DNA of 64,000 nucleotides from contig JASANE010016064.1 in assembly GCA_030248225.1 (NCBI GenBank), positions 1-64,000 on the forward strand, in the 5' to 3' direction. Below the pieces are notes generated by a model. The model ran no database searches, was not told the DNA's origin, and saw only the letters and a program-made list of their open reading frames with translations. The position numbers were made by a program, and so were the translations under genes. Positions 59,852-64,000 of this stretch are shown here, piece by piece (position 1 is the stretch's first letter; the number at the start of each line of letters is the position of its first letter). The stretch is from Trileptium ribeirensis (lineage: Eukaryota; Nematoda; Enoplea; Enoplida; Thoracostomopsidae).

Positions 59852-61085
59852 GTGGTTGATGGTAACGCAATATCTCAAGTGGACATCAAATCTAATCACA
59901 GGTTAGTCAGCTGTTATGTCCGGAATTGCTACTGGGAACGACAACACGCGATGTCTAGAGTTGAGCCGCACATCCATGCGACATCGAAGCGTATTACGAA
60001 GATCAATGTCACGGAACGTTCTGATGCGACTGCCAAAACTAAATTCCTGAATAATCTGAATTGCAAGTTGCCGAACAACTACCCAACGACTGAGGAGTTG
60101 GAAGTTAAGACTACGAACTACACTGTTGCCTGCCTGGATACTATGCCTAGTTCAACCAAGGCGCGGACCTTGGGAGACTTCCACAACTGTTTCACCTAGC
60201 AGGAAATCCTGGCAAGAATGGAGAGCATCTAAGACTGTAGCAGAACAACGTTAAAATAATACAAAGCATAGCATGCACCGGGCGACTCGATATATTCAAG
60301 ACATGTACTTCAACCGTCTTGTAAAACAAACTGAAGTTGCTTGCAGTTTAGATGAACACCGCATGATATTTCATGTTGTACAGCGCTTGGCAAAACAATT
60401 GCCATCGGATGACGGTCTATCGCGGCAGGCGGCAGCTATGTCTAAATTATAAAACTGAGAGCCATGATAGAGCATTTTAAACGTATCGAGAATATCTTCA
60501 GAAAAGTGCGTTATTCTGTGTGTGACCAATTACCGATCTACTATACTGACACGGACTGGGGACCTCCGTTTCTGCCGGATGTTAAACTTGCAATCAATCG
60601 GTTGAAGAATGCCAAGGCGCAATGGTTGTCAGATGTTCCTACAGAGTGTGCAGTTGGCTTCGCGAATTCACAACTTAGTTCGTGTTGCGCGTATCGGCTC
60701 TAATGGCAGATCAGTTCCAGCCATACCGTCATGCTTGAAAGAAGCCGACCTGGTTGCATTTGCAAGAACAAAGGATACTGCGAAAACCTGGACAAATTGG
60801 AAGACAATTATGCTGTTGGAGGTTTTGTAAAAAGTGTTCAACACTCTTATTTGCGATCGCCTGCAAAGAACAGGAGAAACTATAAGGGGCGAGGAACAAC
60901 ATGGGTTCCAGAAATTTCGAAGTATGAAGGAATAACTTAACAGACGGTTCACAGCGAAATGCAGGAGTGTCTTTAGCAGAGAAGACGGAATAGACGATCG
61001 ACTGTATATGTTGTTTGTGGATTTAAAGAAGTCGTTTGATTCTTGCAGGCGGGAGCTGATAGTGCACCGCTGAAAAGCTGGAACG
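59852..61085 (+). pseudogene. Decayed non-LTR retrotransposon (endonuclease end and RT fragments)
   Basis: Read across frames, the + strand shows SNHRLVSCYVRNCYWERQ near 59893 (the SDHRLV end of an APE endonuclease with Asp changed to Asn). VKLAINRLKNAKAQWLSDVP near 60581 corresponds to the KA(I/L)..LKN.KAPG.DGIP region before RT. GEEQHGFQKFRS near 60895 is the EEQHGFRPGRS motif, and LFVDLKKSFDSC near 61013 is RT motif A. Motif C was not found. Multiple stops and frame changes separate these pieces, so it is long dead. It is unrelated in detail to the RTE copy at 29852, and the clade is undetermined. Confidence 0.7.
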
Positions 61086-64000
61086 CACAACGAAATATTA
61101 TCACTATGATTAAAGCGTTTCATCTTTACTTCACTGCCCAGATGCCTTTCAAAAACTATCTCGTGTACACACAGGCGTCTGTCAAGACTGTTGTGTCGGT
61201 CCGATTCTATATAATTTCTATATACATTTTGTTGCGTCGCTCTGGAGACATCGGCGTGCCAGCGAATTAAATAAATAGGAGCGCGGAAACTACTTGTAAG
61301 AATACAGTAAGCTGTAATCGAGAGCAAATCTGACACATTGGACCTAAAAAAATCAGCTAACATACATATCACTTGTGTCTTAGAATGTGGCTAGATCAAT
61401 CTAGCGAAGTCGATTTGGATGTGTTATCCAAACATCGACGATGGCAGTGAAGAGTTGAATCTTCGTGGAGCATAACTGCGGCAACTTGTTCTCGTTTGAT
61501 TATGTCGCAACGACAGTGGGTGCTCAAGCGCTTCCAAATTCGACACCAATAAAGATACCAGGAAATGTATTACGAAAACTCCGGCTATTCTTGAAAAACT
61601 AAAGGTAGTGTGGCATCCCAAGATGCGCTTCAGGCGAAAGGGCAGAAACATGCAGTACTGTATTGGTAGCACTTTGCTCATTGTAATAGAGGCACGGACA
61701 ATTTTGAGTCAGTAATATGACTAGTATTGAGTCAGTAGTATGACTGTTAGTACAAAAGACTGCAAATACATCGTAGACGTTATGTAAGTCATCATTAACC
61801 AACGGAGTGGCTGGGGCAATTGTAATTGATCATTCCCTTTTATCCAAGTGACTGACATGGATTGTGCTATTGTCAATATTAACAAAACTCATTGTTTCGG
61901 TTAGTTGATACCTAGAAATGCGTCCGCCTCAAGTGAGTAATGTGGAGCCTCTAGCGGCGAATGCATGAGACGACGTGGACGTTGCGCGCTTCAGATGGGA
62001 CCATTTTCTCTGATGTTTGTCCGTCTCAAACCTTTGTCATTGGGCGGAAAGCTACTATTACTAAAATAGCAATCATTAGGTCTTGACTAAACACTTCCTA
62101 ACGTGCTACATTATATCTTTTCGAATGGACAACGTGAATAAAGAATTGAAGCTTTGAAACAGTTCGCAAAGACATATAATGCACCATATATAAAACGTTA
62201 TTTTTGCTCAATTAAAATTTGTGGAATTAATAGTATCAAATAGAGTTTACTGTCGAAAAAAATGTCATTGACAAGCTTCGATAAAACTCGAATATTTTTA
62301 AGAAAAATGTTCAATAGAATCAAACAAGGTTTACCTTAAATTCCATTTATATACACGACACATGCAACAATACATTATAATAATAAAGTAAATGACATTA
62401 GAATCTAACCATTTTGGTGAAATTTTAATGCAATATTCTTTTGTAGAAGTCTTTTTTAAACAATTTTTTCAATCGAATTTTGTCGGTCGTTTGTGTAGGG
62501 AAGTGCTAGTAAATTTCTTCGACAAACGTTACCAAATAAAATGTGTTCGACAAATTGGCCACAAGAGGAGTTTTCCATTTTTAATGAAAGTTACACTTAC
62601 AGACAGCAATAAGTGCACAAAAAAACGAACACAACGTTAGCTTGTGTTCATTCATAAACGGACGCAAAAAATGACTCTAAAATACGACAAATTTTGTTTA
62701 CGATTACGTTCGTTCGTAAAGGAGAATTCTGGCATACGTTTGCGTTTCACGCTATTTTGATGCGCTTATCCGTGACTGTGCATAATCGAGAAATACATAG
62801 CCCATATGTAGCTTTGAAAATTCATACCGCTTATGTAGATACACGTAAAAAATTCTCTACACAAGAGATGTTGTTTACGTGGCTGTAGTTAATAGTTATA
62901 ACTAAAAAGCTCTGCAAGCATCCCTTTAAAACATAAGGATTTCAGTCTTATTAAATATTGTGGCTACAGAAACAATACAATTTAAAATCCTAAATATAAA
63001 CAAAATTTTGAATCGAAGCAAAAAAATACTATTATACTTCACGACGTCCGGATTCCGAAACTTGTATCAAAAACTTGTGCTCCACATCAAACGATTTGTC
63101 ATCATTTGGTTTCACATGCTTCACTATTCTGAAAGATGTCAATATAATTTTAAATAATGTATCAGTAGAAAAATGTTGGACAGGTTACATAATTACTGTA
63201 GTTGGTAAACACAAAGCGTATGGCAGTGCAAGACTGTAAGGTAATGTCAGCTCGTTTCTAGGAATTGTTTCTATAAGATCTCTTCTTTTGCAATACACAG
63301 CTGCGTCCTTTGGTCTTTGAAAACTGCTCTAATACTCGTTTTGAACGCGTCAGATTTTTATTATTCGCATTAACAAAACATATCTCCCCTTATACAAATC
63401 GAAAAGCTAGTTGCCCACGCAGCGAGAAAGTATCTAAACTACGTTCACGAGCATCAGAATGTTATTCGAAACGCGACGATTATTTTAGTACACAGAACAC
63501 TTATACGGCTCTATATTTCTACCTCCAAATATCGAAAGGTCAAAAGCTCAATTACAATTCCAAATGTCATTTTTCAAGATATAGGCGCTACCGCATGTCT
63601 TGTTGGATGCATATCCAATTTTCCTTTCAATCTAAAACAATAATTACTTTTCTTATTTTCATTTACCGAGAAAGTCTATACACTCATTCTAACACTATTC
63701 TTATGTCTGAATGAAAAACCGCCAACTTTTGAAACTATTGGTACCAATATTTAGCATTTTTAGCTCACTGTAGTGGGCCATAGGGCTAACGACAGACACA
63801 ATACAAGTTTAACACAAGTGTATTGTATATGCCCGCGCTCCGTTTCAATAAGTTATTACATATTTTCAGTTTGTGTAAAGCAAAATCATCACAGAATTTT
63901 CACAATGTAACATTCGATGTGTAATCACTTAGCTTTGATGTTAAGGTATAATTTTTACTGAGAGTTGCAAGATATTTGAAAATTTTCAAATGGCCCATTA
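61086..64000. other. Terminal stretch, nothing confidently recognised
   Basis: AT-rich sequence. The longest plus-strand frame (63310-63714, 134 codons) has no motif I recognise and unconvincing composition. A 60668-61372 minus-strand frame is the shadow of the LINE relic. CGCTCCGTTTCAATAA near 63837 recalls the edge of the dispersed repeat at 455/53130. Confidence 0.35.

Noticed and set aside
60668..61372. 234-codon minus-strand frame
   Set aside because: It overlaps the plus-strand LINE relic, which has recognisable RT motifs; the minus frame has none.
63310..63714. 134-codon plus-strand frame as a gene
   Set aside because: No motif, no start context and composition like the surrounding non-coding sequence.

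Overview
The window is eukaryotic, AT-rich and dominated by repeats. Its genes are split by introns several kilobases long with GT..AG borders. The recognisable proteins are animal: an aminergic rhodopsin-family GPCR and a MOSPD1/3-type protein. The transposons (an RTE-like LINE, a tRNA-headed SINE, a MULE relic and hAT-type and Harbinger-type MITEs) fit an invertebrate. I cannot name the species or phylum. There are no prokaryotic features.

Layout. 1-17 kb is intergenic: a dispersed repeat, a Tc1/mariner-like MITE, two inverted copies of a hAT-type MITE, a SINE, a degenerate ~165-bp tandem array, a MULE transposase relic and a Harbinger-like MITE. 17.6-38.2 kb (+ strand) is one GPCR gene in five coding exons: 17696-17983, 22674-22786, 26113-27366, 36515-36645 and 37801-38153. 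I assembled it by matching splice sites and codon phases; it predicts 712 residues. Its introns hold three unrelated satellite arrays (184, 140 and ~147 bp), a complete RTE-like LINE with an 18-bp target duplication, and two TTA-flanked MITEs. 38.3-44.1 kb holds a GC-rich hAT-like element directly after the GPCR stop and a long-TIR foldback element. A lone exon with a protein-kinase glycine loop lies at 44.1 kb, followed by a hairpin MITE. 48-56.6 kb holds two diverged copies of a composite repeat, more hAT-type MITEs and, on the minus strand, the last two exons of a MOSPD1/3-like gene (56598-56439 and 53502-53138). 57-64 kb has a short tandem repeat, a decayed LINE and unexplained sequence.

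How it fits together. The main genetic unit is the GPCR, probably a dopamine-D2-like or 5-HT1-like Gi-coupled receptor: very long third intracellular loop, short Cys-rich tail, and the aminergic Asp, Ser, Trp and Tyr positions all present. Mobile and satellite DNA reaches to within about 10 bp of two of its four splice acceptors, so repeat sequence must be supplying branch points or pyrimidine tracts. I found no clearly new multi-gene system. The close fit between repeats and splice signals in this one gene is the observation most worth following.
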